From: Bacteroidales bacterium | GTDB taxonomy: Bacteria > Bacteroidota > Bacteroidia > Bacteroidales > UBA932 | Assembly: GCA_017476575.1 (NCBI GenBank) | Contig: JAFUZO010000050.1 | Span: 1 to 64,000 of the forward strand | Reading direction: 5' to 3' | Length of the DNA: 64,000 bases | Shown here: positions 13,590-22,241 of the stretch, in pieces | Layout of the letters: each line of letters opens with the position of its first letter | Numbering within the stretch: position 1 is the first letter of the stretch | Made by a program: the position numbers and the translations under genes | Notes under the pieces: generated by a model | Told to the model about the DNA's origin: nothing | What the model saw: the letters and a program-made list of their open reading frames with translations, nothing else | Databases searched by the model: none

Positions 13590-15563
13590 CTACCGCTGGA
13601 AAGAGACGATAAGGGCGCTCTTCGGAGCGACGATGAGCCCGTCCGCGAGCGTTACCGCCTCGCCGGTCAGGACATCGGTGCCGTCGACCGGGCCGGAGAC
13701 GAACTCGTTGTAGTGCGACCAGTCGAGGGCACGGTCCTCGGAGGTGTTGTTGATGTACACGAAGACGGCATCGGTGTCATCGTACCGGAAGAAGGCGTAG
13801 GTGTTGTCCGTGATGTTGCGGTTGCCCTCGTTCCAGCGGGACAGGAAGTGCAGCGTCTTGCCGTGATGGATGACGGAAGCACCCTTGCGCCAGTTGAACA
13901 GGCGGCACGCATAGTCATGCAGGTCGGCAGCCACCGGGTCGGCAGCCCGGCCCTCTGCCGTGAAGAGGTCGACCGCATCGCCCTCCCAGCCGCCCGGGAA
14001 GTCGATCCGTTTGGAACCATCGTTGTGGAAGCCGGGGCGCTCCAGGAACATCATCTCGTCACCATAATAGAGCTGCGGAATACCGCGGAGGGTTGCGAGC
14101 AGCGTCAGGGCCAGCTTCATGCGGGCCGGGTCCTTCCGGAGGATATCGCCGGTCCGGGCATGGTCATGGTTGGCGAAGAAAATGAGCATGTTAGAAAGGT
14201 CCTTGTAAGCGAAATCCTGCGCCAGGACGCTGTAGATCCGGGTCATGCCCTCGTCCCAGCCGACGGAATCCTCGCACAGGGCAGACACCATCGCCCGCTG
14301 GAGCGGGAAGTCCATGATGGAGGGAAGGTTGCTGTTGAAGCCGTTCACATTGGGATTGTCCTTCTGCCAGTAGGCGACCTGCGGGATGTTCATGTCCCAG
14401 CACTCGCCCACGATATTCAGGGAAGGATATTCGTCGAGCACGGCCCGGCACCACTGCGCCATCGGGACAGGCTCGTTGTAGGGATACGTGTCCACGCGGA
14501 GACCGTCGAGGTCGGCATATTCCACCCACCAGACGGCCCACTGCTGGAAATACTTCAACACGAAAGGATTGTCCAGGTTCATATCCGGCATGGACGGAAC
14601 GAACCAGCCGCTCTCCTGCCGCTCCCGGTCCTTGACGGAAGCATGCGGGTCCATGTACACGGAAAAGAGGGCGTTCATCTGCATGTAGGGCTCCGAGGTG
14701 TGGTACCAGTCTTTGAACGGAGCCTCCTCCATCCACCAGTGCGCGGTGCCGCAATGGTTCGTCACGATGTCCATGATGACCTTGATGTCCTTCTCGTGTG
14801 CCCGGGCCACGAAATCCCGGTACAAGGCATTGTCGCCGAAGCGCGGGTCGATGTGATAGTAGTCGCCGCAGGCATAGCCGTGGTACGATTCGTAGCCCTG
14901 GTTGTCCAGGAGCAGCGGGGTGCTCCAGACAGCCGTCACACCAAGGTCGGCGAGGTAGTCCAGGTGGTCGATCATCCCCTGCAGGTCGCCTCCGTGACGG
15001 TACATCGGACGGTCGCGGTCGGCCGTGTCGGGCAGCGCCGGTATCTGCCAAGGCACCGCAGAACCATCATCATAGGTGGGTGCAAGGGTGCTGTACCCCT
15101 CCTCGTTGGTCGGATCGCCGTCGGCGAAACGGTCCGGCATGATCAGGTAGATGAGGTCGGCCGTCGTGAAACTCGTCCGGGCGGAACTGCCGGCGCGGCG
15201 CTCCCGGAGCAGGTACGGATACTTGAAAGTCTCGCCGTCCTTCTTGAAAACCAGGAAGTAGGTGCCCGGCGTGGCGTTGGCGCTGATGGTCACGTCCACG
15301 AAGACGAAGTCCGGACTGTCGGCCTTGTGGACCTTCCGCGCCGTAACGCCGCTCCCACCCTCTACTGAGACTTGGTAATCCGAGATACCCGCGCCCTGGA
15401 CCATGAGTTGGAGGGGCGTCTTCATGCCGGTCCACCAACTGAGAGGTTCGACGCGCTCCACCTGTTCCGGTGTGGCGTCCGCAACCTGGGAAGGGTCGAA
15501 ATGACCCCTGCAGCCGATGAGGGCGGCAAGGGTCATGCACACAAAGAGTATCTTCTTCATCAT
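13590..15563 (-). CDS. GH13 neopullulanase/cyclomaltodextrinase (SusA-like)
   Basis: Cuts alpha-1,4 bonds of maltodextrins, probably in the periplasm. 657 residues; signal peptide MMKKILFVCMTLAALIGC with a lipobox. The N-terminal immunoglobulin-like domain (about 25-125) is followed by the barrel motifs MPDRFADGDP, MDIVTNHC, Asp358 (LRVDTYPY, nucleophile), Glu387 (IVGECWD, acid/base) and Asp467 (ANHDHAR). The short C-terminal beta domain is typical of bacterial cyclomaltodextrinases. The ATG overlaps the stop of the upstream GH13 gene (ATGA, 15560-15563), so the two are translationally coupled. A second ATG follows immediately (MMKK). Confidence 0.93.
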   Translation of the reverse strand: MMKKILFVCMTLAALIGCRGHFDPSQVADATPEQVERVEPLSWWTGMKTPLQLMVQGAGISDYQVSVEGGSGVTARKVHKADSPDFVFVDVTISANATPGTYFLVFKKDGETFKYPYLLRERRAGSSARTSFTTADLIYLIMPDRFADGDPTNEEGYSTLAPTYDDGSAVPWQIPALPDTADRDRPMYRHGGDLQGMIDHLDYLADLGVTAVWSTPLLLDNQGYESYHGYACGDYYHIDPRFGDNALYRDFVARAHEKDIKVIMDIVTNHCGTAHWWMEEAPFKDWYHTSEPYMQMNALFSVYMDPHASVKDRERQESGWFVPSMPDMNLDNPFVLKYFQQWAVWWVEYADLDGLRVDTYPYNEPVPMAQWCRAVLDEYPSLNIVGECWDMNIPQVAYWQKDNPNVNGFNSNLPSIMDFPLQRAMVSALCEDSVGWDEGMTRIYSVLAQDFAYKDLSNMLIFFANHDHARTGDILRKDPARMKLALTLLATLRGIPQLYYGDEMMFLERPGFHNDGSKRIDFPGGWEGDAVDLFTAEGRAADPVAADLHDYACRLFNWRKGASVIHHGKTLHFLSRWNEGNRNITDNTYAFFRYDDTDAVFVYINNTSEDRALDWSHYNEFVSGPVDGTDVLTGEAVTLADGLIVAPKSALIVSFQR

Positions 15564-16822
15564 TCCGTCACGATTTCATAGCCCCAGGGAGCCAGTTCAT
15601 AACCCGCGACGGAAACCGGGCCGTCGGACAGGTTGGCGTAGACCGTCACCCGGTCGCCCTTGACGGCGCGGGAGAAGGCGAAGACCCCTTCCGGGGCATC
15701 GAGATATTCGACCGGACCGCCCTTCTCACCGGCAGCGAGGGCCGGATGGGCATGCTTCAACGCCGTCAGCGACTGGAAGAAGGCGGTGTAGCCGTTGGCG
15801 CTCCAGTCGGTGACCGGGTCGCTCTCGAAGAACTGGAGACGGCGGTCAAGGCCGATTTCCTGACCGGTGTAGATGAGCGGCTGGGACTTCGGCAGGGTGA
15901 AGCAGAGGACGGCCATCACGGAGGCGGCGTCGCCCATGCGCTCGAACTCGGTGCCGGACCAGGAGTTCTCGTCATGGTTCGAGGTGAAACTCAGGCGGAA
16001 GGCCGTCGGAGGCGTGTTTTCGGCATCGCGGGCGATGTAGTCCTTGAGGTCCTGGACACCCTTCTTGCCCTGGGCGATCCCGTTCAGGAGGTGGTGCAGT
16101 TCCCACGCGTAGGTCGCGTCGAAGGTCGTCTCCGGGTCGGCCTGGTCGTAGTTCTCGGACTCGGCCAGCCAGTAGACCTCGGGATAGTCGCGGCGGATGC
16201 CGCCGATGACCCACTCCCAATAGTCGTTCGGCACCCGCGACGCCACGTCGCAGCGGAAGCCGTCCACACCCTTCTCCAGCCAGAAGCGGAGCGCCTGGTC
16301 CTGGGCCTCCCAGACCGCGCGGTTGGCGTAGTTGAGGTTCCGGGTGTCGTTCCAGTCGGCCGTATAGAGGGCGTTGCCGAGGGAGTCGCGCTCATAGAAA
16401 TCGGCCGGCTTCTCCGTCAGCCACGGGTGGTCGGCGGCGGAATGGTTCGGAACCCAGTCCAGGATCAGTCTCATTCCGGCCGCATGGGTCGCGGCGAGCA
16501 GGTCCTCGAAGTCCTGCATGGTGCCGAACTCCGGGTTCACGTCGCAGTAGTCCTTCACGGCATAGTAAGAGCCGAGCGTACCCTTGCGCTCCTCCACGCC
16601 GATGGGATAGATGGGCATCAGCCAGAGGACATCCACGCCGAGATCCTTCAGGCGCGGGACCTGGGCCTCCACCCCCTTGAAGGAGTGCTCCGGAGAATAC
16701 TGGCGGACATTGACTTCGTACACGACGGACCCGTAGGTCCACGGTGCGTGGACGGAACGCTCCTCTCGGGCGCATCCCAGGAAGGCGAGGGCTGCCACGG
16801 CAGCGATAAGTATCTTTTTCAT
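15560..16822 (-). CDS. GH13 alpha-amylase/glucosidase, lipoprotein
   Basis: 420 residues from MKKILIAAVAALAFLGC (lipobox AFLGC). It is a compact GH13 enzyme without an N-terminal accessory domain. Catalytic residues by motif are Asp192 (FRCDVAS, nucleophile), Glu221 (WLAESEN, acid/base) and Asp284 (SNHDENSW). The LWLMPIYPIG and ILDWVPNHS regions are intact. The open frame extends to 17017, but that part lies opposite the upstream gene, and the lipoprotein start at 16822 is preferred. It sits between the SusG-like and SusA-like genes, with a 14-base gap on one side and a 4-base overlap on the other. It probably trims oligosaccharides; the exact bond preference is unknown. Confidence 0.9.
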   Translation of the reverse strand: MKKILIAAVAALAFLGCAREERSVHAPWTYGSVVYEVNVRQYSPEHSFKGVEAQVPRLKDLGVDVLWLMPIYPIGVEERKGTLGSYYAVKDYCDVNPEFGTMQDFEDLLAATHAAGMRLILDWVPNHSAADHPWLTEKPADFYERDSLGNALYTADWNDTRNLNYANRAVWEAQDQALRFWLEKGVDGFRCDVASRVPNDYWEWVIGGIRRDYPEVYWLAESENYDQADPETTFDATYAWELHHLLNGIAQGKKGVQDLKDYIARDAENTPPTAFRLSFTSNHDENSWSGTEFERMGDAASVMAVLCFTLPKSQPLIYTGQEIGLDRRLQFFESDPVTDWSANGYTAFFQSLTALKHAHPALAAGEKGGPVEYLDAPEGVFAFSRAVKGDRVTVYANLSDGPVSVAGYELAPWGYEIVTE

Positions 16823-16836
16823 ATAGGACAGGTTTT

Positions 16837-18804
16837 TTACTGGAGGAAGACGGCGGAGGCGTAGGCGCCGAGGGTCAGGTTGCTGCCGGAAACGGTGACC
16901 GTCCCGTTCGAGACAATCTCGTTCGCCAGGGAACGGGTCCCCACGCTGACGGTCTGGGTCCCGGAGCCGAAGTTGTGCGCCACGAGGACGGTCTGGCCGT
17001 CGTAGGTCATCGTCCAAAGCGCCACCGCATTGTTGGAACTGGACACCTCGGCGATTTCCCCGCTGGCGAGCGCCTTATAGGTGTTGCGAGCCTTCGCGAA
17101 GTCGCGGTAGACCCGGAGGACGGACGCGGCATCGGCCTCCTGCGCCTCCACGGAGATGTCCGCCGTCAACATGGCGTTGTCCACCTTGCCGCTGAGGGCC
17201 TTGGTCGGCACGGAGCCGGTGCGGGTCCATTTGATCGGCGTGCGGATGTATTCATCGCCATTGGTCTTGGTACCCCAATAGCCGAGTTCCTCGCCCTGGT
17301 AGATGAAGGGCTTGCCCGGAGAGGTCAGCAGCACGGCGCCGGCCAGTTTCTCCTTGGCGACCACTTTGCCGAGGTCGCTGGCCGTCCGGTCCTCGTCATG
17401 GTTGGAGAGTTTGATGGCGTCGATGTAGTCTGCCCGCTGGCCCTTGAACAGGTTGCGGAAATAGAGGACGGTGGCGGCGAAATCGTTGCCCTTCCCCTTG
17501 TTGATGCGGTCCTTGACGGTCCACCAGTAACTGAAGTTGAACAGGGAAGGAAGTCCCTTGTAATAAGGGGCGGCGCCCCCCGCCTCGGTGAAGGCTTCGC
17601 CGACCATGTAGATGTCACCCTTCCCGCCGCGGGCCTGGTAGGTCGCGTTGCAGTGGTCGTACCACTGCTTCAGGAACGTCGCGTTCGGGGTCGCCTGGTT
17701 CTGGTAGATCCACAGCACGGCATCCAGGCGGAGACCGTTGACCCCCAGGTTGATCCATTTGTCGGCCGAGGCGGCCAGGTCCTGGAAGGCGGCCGATTCG
17801 GAAGCCTTCGCGTACGGGCCGTAATTGAGGTCCGGCATCGACGCATCGAAACTGGCGAAATACTGGATGCTCGCCCCGCCGAAGGTGATGTCCGCCGCCG
17901 TTGTATTGTTCAGGGCGAACGGCGTGCCGAACGTGAGGCTGGAGCCGGTACCGCCGTACTTCGTGCCGGACGGCCAACTGGACGAGTTGGAGGTGCGGAC
18001 GAGGAAGCCCCAGTCCGTATCGACATCGATGGTGATTTCGAAGATGCTGGTGGAAGTCTCGTAGAGGCCGACATTGCCGGCGGCACCGATCCACAGCCAC
18101 ATGGAGGCCGACGGGTTCGAGGCCTCGACGTCAGCTGTGGTCTCAGTCACGGTCACGGTCTTCGTCGAGCCGCTCCAGTCCACCTTGAAATGGAGCCGTC
18201 CCTTGTAGCCGAGGTCTCCCCCGGCGGCAACATGCCAACCGCCCATCCCGGGCGTCGAAGCGCCGCCGTAATTGTCGACCTTCCCCGCTGCCACGTCGGC
18301 CGTCGGATTGTCGGAGAGGACATAATAGCCGCGGTAGGGGCTGTCGGCGGAAGCGATGGCACTCTCGAACCAGGCGCCCTTGCCGGAATGGTTCAGCACA
18401 TAGTCGAGGTAGATGTCGATGCCCTTCTCGGCGGCCTTGTCGATGAGTTCCTTCAGGTCGGCCTCGGTGCCGAGCCGGGAATCGACCGTGTAGTAGTCGA
18501 GGATGTCATAGCCGTGGTACGACCCGGCCGTCTGGATGGGAGAGAGCCAGAGCGCCGTGGCGCCCAGGGCGTCCAGGTAATCCAGATGCTGGGTGACGCC
18601 GCGGAGGTCGCCCCATCCGTCGCCGTCGCTGTCGGCGAAACTGTAGACATTGAGCTGGTAGGTGATGCCGGACAGTTTCGCGTCCGCGGCCGGGGTCGGG
18701 GTGTCCGGGTCCGTACCGGTCGAAGGGGTGTGCTTTTCCGTACAGGCGGCCAGCGAAAGGACCAGCGCCGCGACAGGAAGGTATTTCAGCAAGATGCGTT
18801 TCAT
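16837..18804 (-). CDS. SusG-like alpha-amylase with inserted starch-binding domain
   Basis: Probable surface lipoprotein amylase making the first cuts in starch. 655 residues from MKRILLKYLPVAALVLSLAAC (lipobox LAAC) followed by a Ser/Thr/Pro/Asp-rich linker. The barrel starts near 45. Between YLDYVLNHSG and the DMPDLNYG-like segment lies an extra beta-rich block of about 130 residues (about 165-300, with a duplicated WLWIG.../ADITFGGASI pattern), the position where SusG carries CBM58. Catalytic residues are Asp361 (LRLDAV), Glu403 (VGEAFTE) and Asp470 (SNHDEDR). The start was moved in from an upstream open frame because of the signal peptide. It is the first gene after the toxin-antitoxin insertion, so it needs its own promoter or read-through. 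Confidence 0.9.
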   Translation of the reverse strand: MKRILLKYLPVAALVLSLAACTEKHTPSTGTDPDTPTPAADAKLSGITYQLNVYSFADSDGDGWGDLRGVTQHLDYLDALGATALWLSPIQTAGSYHGYDILDYYTVDSRLGTEADLKELIDKAAEKGIDIYLDYVLNHSGKGAWFESAIASADSPYRGYYVLSDNPTADVAAGKVDNYGGASTPGMGGWHVAAGGDLGYKGRLHFKVDWSGSTKTVTVTETTADVEASNPSASMWLWIGAAGNVGLYETSTSIFEITIDVDTDWGFLVRTSNSSSWPSGTKYGGTGSSLTFGTPFALNNTTAADITFGGASIQYFASFDASMPDLNYGPYAKASESAAFQDLAASADKWINLGVNGLRLDAVLWIYQNQATPNATFLKQWYDHCNATYQARGGKGDIYMVGEAFTEAGGAAPYYKGLPSLFNFSYWWTVKDRINKGKGNDFAATVLYFRNLFKGQRADYIDAIKLSNHDEDRTASDLGKVVAKEKLAGAVLLTSPGKPFIYQGEELGYWGTKTNGDEYIRTPIKWTRTGSVPTKALSGKVDNAMLTADISVEAQEADAASVLRVYRDFAKARNTYKALASGEIAEVSSSNNAVALWTMTYDGQTVLVAHNFGSGTQTVSVGTRSLANEIVSNGTVTVSGSNLTLGAYASAVFLQ

Positions 18805-18941
18805 AACGGTTATCAGTTCTATAGACAACAATAATAGCGATTTCCCGCCGGATTTCCAAACCTTCCGCCCGGTTTTGCCGACCACCCCCGCACTTTCCGC
18901 GACGGACGGGAATCCGAGGCGCAGCGACATGCCCGGAATGC

Positions 18942-18967
18942 GATAACATTTATTTTGAAGTGTTATC
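18942..18967 (+). promoter_or_regulatory. Palindromic operator of the toxin-antitoxin module
   Basis: GATAACA (18942-18948) and TGTTATC (18961-18967) form a perfect 7-bp inverted repeat with 12 bases between, overlapping the -33 box of the next promoter. This is the expected place for autorepression by a ribbon-helix-helix antitoxin. Confidence 0.65.
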
Positions 18968-18984
18968 ATTTTGACTTATCTTTG
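18954..18984 (+). promoter_or_regulatory. Promoter of the toxin-antitoxin module
   Basis: TTTG (18954-18957), 19 bases, TATCTTTG (18977-18984). The box ends 20 bases before the antitoxin ATG at 19005. Confidence 0.75.
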
Positions 18985-19004
18985 CAAGAAATGATTGCAC
19001 CTGC

Positions 19005-19283
19005 ATGGAAACGACCGCACGCACCCAAACAGCCTTCCGGTTCAGCAACAACCTGCTGGAACGCCTCAAGCGGAATGCCCGGAAGGAGCACCGCTCCCTC
19101 AACAGTTATGTGGAACAGACCCTGGAGAAGGCGCTGGGCCCGGCCTTCCCGAAACTGCCCCCGGACTTCACGGTCTCCGACGAAATCCTCGGCCTGATGG
19201 CGGACACCTTCGTCCGCCCTTTGCCGGAAGCGCTGGCCTCAGACCCGAAACTGGCCTCCCTCCTTGAAAGATACGGCCTATGA
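19005..19283 (+). CDS. Ribbon-helix-helix-like antitoxin
   Basis: 92 residues. The first 45 (RTQTAFRFSNNLLERLKRNA, then HRSLNSYVEQTLEKAL) have the short beta strand followed by two helices of an Arc/MetJ-type ribbon-helix-helix DNA-binding domain. The acidic/Leu-rich C-terminal tail would be the toxin-binding part. The gene overlaps the PIN-domain gene by ATGA (19280-19283), the classical antitoxin-toxin layout. An ATG at 18991 is in another frame. It is preceded by a palindrome over the promoter, suggesting autorepression. Confidence 0.8.
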   Translation: METTARTQTAFRFSNNLLERLKRNARKEHRSLNSYVEQTLEKALGPAFPKLPPDFTVSDEILGLMADTFVRPLPEALASDPKLASLLERYGL

Positions 19284-19690
19284 AAGCCTTCCTGGACACA
19301 AATATCCTGTTGGATTTCCTGATTCCGGAGCGCCGCTCCCCCGAAGTCGCCATCATCTTCCAGGCCGCCCGGGACCATCTGTTCGAGGTCCAGGTCACCA
19401 CGCAGAGCCTGGTCGACTGTGCCTACATCGCTTCGCGTTGCGGGATCGCCCCGGAATCCTTCCGGCGGTTCGCAGGATGGGTGGTCGACCACTTCAATGT
19501 GGAAGCCGTCAGTTCCTTCCAAATCCGGGACGCCCTCTCCGACCCCGGCCATGACTTCGAAGACAACGTCCAAGCCGCCAGCGCCTGGGACGGCTGCTGT
19601 GACGTCATCATCACCCGGGACCGGAATTTCCTGGCCACGCCGTCCATCCCGGTCTTGACCGCCGGGGAATTCGTCCAGGCTATTTCATAA
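19280..19690 (+). CDS. PIN-domain toxin (VapC-like)
   Basis: 136 residues with the PIN fold of type II toxins. Asp6 is in FLDTNILLDFL, DFEDNVQAASA supplies the central acidic residues, and CDVIITRDRNF ends the active site. Such proteins are Mg-dependent ribonucleases that stop translation when not held by their antitoxin. It is co-translated with the upstream antitoxin. The module lies on the opposite strand to the flanking starch genes and separates the SusE/F-like gene from the amylase genes. Confidence 0.87.
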   Translation: MKAFLDTNILLDFLIPERRSPEVAIIFQAARDHLFEVQVTTQSLVDCAYIASRCGIAPESFRRFAGWVVDHFNVEAVSSFQIRDALSDPGHDFEDNVQAASAWDGCCDVIITRDRNFLATPSIPVLTAGEFVQAIS

Positions 19691-19738
19691 TTCCCGTCGA
19701 GCCGGAAAGTCTCCGGCCCCCACTGAAACACAAACAAG

Positions 19739-19978
19739 ATGAACCGGTTAGAAAGATACCGCCGCATCTGGTGCGACAACAAGAACGCCGACGAACGCGC
19801 CAAGCGCATCGCCCGCGAAGAAGGGCTTGCGGAAGGGTTTGCAGGAGGGTTTGCAGGAGGCAGGGAACAAGGCAGGGAAGAAACCAAGGCCGAGATTGCG
19901 AAAGGGCTGGTGCAGAACGGTGTGCCGATGGAAATCATCACGAAAGTTACCGGCCTGACGGCGGAAGACCTCGACTGA
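19739..19978 (+). CDS. C-terminal remnant of an Rpn/PD-(D/E)XK family protein
   Basis: 79 residues: MNRLERYRRIWCDNKNADE, then a Gly/Glu-rich repeat (REEGLAEGFAGGFAGGREQG) and AKGLVQNGVPMEIITKVTGLTAEDL. This is the tail found on Bacteroidetes Rpn-family nucleases/putative transposases (EG-rich spacer followed by a TGLS-type helical motif). The nuclease domain that should precede it is absent, so this is probably a decayed mobile-element relic, although a short standalone protein cannot be excluded. GAGGGTTTGCAG-type direct repeats cause the glycine run. Confidence 0.55.
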   Translation: MNRLERYRRIWCDNKNADERAKRIAREEGLAEGFAGGFAGGREQGREETKAEIAKGLVQNGVPMEIITKVTGLTAEDLD

Positions 19979-20017
19979 CCCGTACATTCCCCCGGTCCTC
20001 CCCCATGACATGATTAA

Positions 20018-20046
20018 AGCCGGGGCCCCGTGGCGGGGTCCCGGCT
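20018..20046. terminator. Terminator hairpin between the Sus lipoprotein and TA genes
   Basis: AGCCGGGGCCCCG-TGG-CGGGGTCCCGGCT, a 13-bp stem with one G-T pair. On the minus strand it follows the end of the SusE/F-like gene by 27 bases and is followed by TTTAAT. It probably ends both the sus operon and the opposing toxin-antitoxin operon. Confidence 0.6.
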
Positions 20047-20072
20047 CGGTGAATAGGAAGAGGGCGGGCCGA

Positions 20073-22229
20073 TTATTCGACCGTGGCCGTTCCGGCGTTG
20101 AAGTCGAGGGTAATCTTCTTGCCGGCCTCGATGGAGACGCGGTCCTGGTCGCCGCCGTTGCCGCGGTAGGCAATCTTGCCGTCGAAGAAGACGAACTCGC
20201 GGGTCCACCATTCGGAGGTGGCGATGGAACTGGCCGCATACAGACGGACTTCGCCCGTATACAAGGTCGTCCCGACCAGTTTGTTGCCTTCCGCCTTGAA
20301 CAAGGCTTTCTCCATGCCCTCGCCCCAAGCCACATCGTTATTTTCGCCGAAGCAAAGGCCGATGCCATAGACCTGGGCGGGCTCGATACAGAGTTTCTTG
20401 TTGTCGGTGTCCACATAGATCATGTAGACGCCATTCTCTGCAACGACGCAGTTTGTTCCGGAAACGGTGTAGCCGCTGTCCTCACCCAGGCCGGTGAAGT
20501 CACCGCTCCAAGCCTTGCCCGGGGCAAACTTGAACGGAGAGTCCGCCTCGATGTAGCGGATGGTCCAGAACTGACCTTTCTTGCCGTTGACAGGGATGAG
20601 GTCGACCACCTCGTCGGACTCCCAATTCCAGTTGCCGAACGCTGCACCGATCATATACATCTCGGTCGGAAGTTCATTGGCCGGAGGAGTTATCGTTCCG
20701 GTGGAGGCCTTCAAGTAAGCGACACCGGCGGTCGGATAGAGCCAGACATCGTAGGTCCCGGCCTCGGCCGTCATATCGCTACCACCCTTGGTCATGACAA
20801 TCGGGGTCTCAAGGCCGAAGGTGCCGCCGCCGAGATCATAATCGCCCCACGTATCATTTCCGCGGAATTTGAAGGAACCGGCATCGAAAGGAACGGCCTT
20901 GGCCCGCCAGATTTCGGGATTGTCGGAGATCTTCTCCAGGTCCACATCCACACTCCAGTCAGAGACGGCAGGGCCGATGATGCCCCAGGTCTCGGCACCT
21001 GCCATTCCAGGCATTTCGGTATAGTCATCCACATTGATATCCGGGAGGAATTCCGGTTCAGCGGCCTCCTTCGCATTGATAATCTTGTAGGTCTTTGCTT
21101 CGGGATCGAGAATCAGGTCATACTTTCCATCCACAGGGACGGCAAGGTTCTTGCCGCCGGCAACCGCCGTATATTCCTTGTCGAGTTCGACAATGAACGG
21201 TTCGACATCCCCTTCAGCGCCGAAGTTGATGTCCCAACCGGCATCCCTGCGGAACTTGAACTGATCGGAGGCTGTCAGGACAAGCCCGCGGCAGACATGG
21301 AGCGTTCCATCGGAAATCATCGCCTCGTCCTGGTTCCAACTGTTACCTGTACTGGCAATGGAGCCGATGACAGACCACGGGGTCTCTTCCGTAAAGTCGG
21401 CATAAGGGTCGGCCGCGCCAGAAAGAGGCCGCGCAATCCGGTACAGACCTGCATCTGGATTGAGCCAGAGATCATAGGTTCCATCTGCGGGGACGGCAAG
21501 GTTCTTGCCGCCGGCAACCGCCGTATATTCCTTGTCGAGTTCGACAATGAACGGTTCGACATCCCCTTCAGCACCGAAGTTGGTGTCCCAACCGGCATCC
21601 CTGCGGAACTTGAACTGGTCGGAGGCCGTCAGGACGATGCTCTTCGCCACGTGCCAGGTCCCGTCCGTGTACATATCCTCATCCTGTCCCCAACTGTTTC
21701 CCGTACTGGCAATAGAGCCGATGACACTCCAAACGGATTTCTCCTTGTAAGCCGCATACGGGTCGTCTCCGGACGTCGGAACAGGGATTTCATAGGATTC
21801 GACCGTAATCCGGCCTTCAGAATCGACATAACCGTTCAATCCATTGTCCGCCGTCGCTTTCTGAAGGGAGGTACGGATGGCCAACTGGAAGGAGACCGTC
21901 TCGCCATAGTCGCATCCTGCGGCGATGAGGTTCTTGTTGATTTCAGAAAAACGGAGCGTCAGGGTATTGTCCTTCTCCGTTGTTCCGAGGACACGGTTTA
22001 CATCCTTGTCATTGACACGGACAAGGGCCATCGTATTGTAGACCGGCGCATTCACATCGAAACTGCCGGGCGTGAACGTAGCGACAACGGTGTTTTCACC
22101 GATCTCGGAAGAAAGGAGCACCGGTGCCGTCGTCGCCGCAGGGTCGATCGCAAGTTGTTCGACCTCGGTGCAGGCCCATCCGGAAAGGATGAGGACACCG
22201 GCGAAAAGGGTATTGAATATTCTTTTCAT
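20073..22229 (-). CDS. SusE/SusF-like starch-binding lipoprotein with five repeats
   Basis: Surface protein that holds starch near the SusC/D pore. 718 residues, longer than SusE (about 390) or SusF (about 485). Signal peptide with Cys at ILSGWAC (unusual lipobox), then a SusE-type N-terminal domain to about 160. Five starch-binding-like modules follow, at about 165-275, 285-395, 415-515, 525-625 and 625-718. The first two begin WSVIGSIASTGNSW and are almost identical; the DNA shows a 354-bp tandem duplication (21137 and 21491 onwards). It starts 12 bases after the SusD stop and ends at a terminator. Confidence 0.9.
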   Translation of the reverse strand: MKRIFNTLFAGVLILSGWACTEVEQLAIDPAATTAPVLLSSEIGENTVVATFTPGSFDVNAPVYNTMALVRVNDKDVNRVLGTTEKDNTLTLRFSEINKNLIAAGCDYGETVSFQLAIRTSLQKATADNGLNGYVDSEGRITVESYEIPVPTSGDDPYAAYKEKSVWSVIGSIASTGNSWGQDEDMYTDGTWHVAKSIVLTASDQFKFRRDAGWDTNFGAEGDVEPFIVELDKEYTAVAGGKNLAVPADGTYDLWLNPDAGLYRIARPLSGAADPYADFTEETPWSVIGSIASTGNSWNQDEAMISDGTLHVCRGLVLTASDQFKFRRDAGWDINFGAEGDVEPFIVELDKEYTAVAGGKNLAVPVDGKYDLILDPEAKTYKIINAKEAAEPEFLPDINVDDYTEMPGMAGAETWGIIGPAVSDWSVDVDLEKISDNPEIWRAKAVPFDAGSFKFRGNDTWGDYDLGGGTFGLETPIVMTKGGSDMTAEAGTYDVWLYPTAGVAYLKASTGTITPPANELPTEMYMIGAAFGNWNWESDEVVDLIPVNGKKGQFWTIRYIEADSPFKFAPGKAWSGDFTGLGEDSGYTVSGTNCVVAENGVYMIYVDTDNKKLCIEPAQVYGIGLCFGENNDVAWGEGMEKALFKAEGNKLVGTTLYTGEVRLYAASSIATSEWWTREFVFFDGKIAYRGNGGDQDRVSIEAGKKITLDFNAGTATVE

Positions 22230-22241
22230 GTTCTTTGCAGA

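Noticed and set aside
18991-19197. An alternative ATG-started frame (MIAPAWKRPHAP...) just after the toxin-antitoxin promoter
   Set aside because: It is in a different frame from the RHH antitoxin, is basic and low in complexity, and the 19005 frame has a recognisable fold and a coupled overlap with the toxin.
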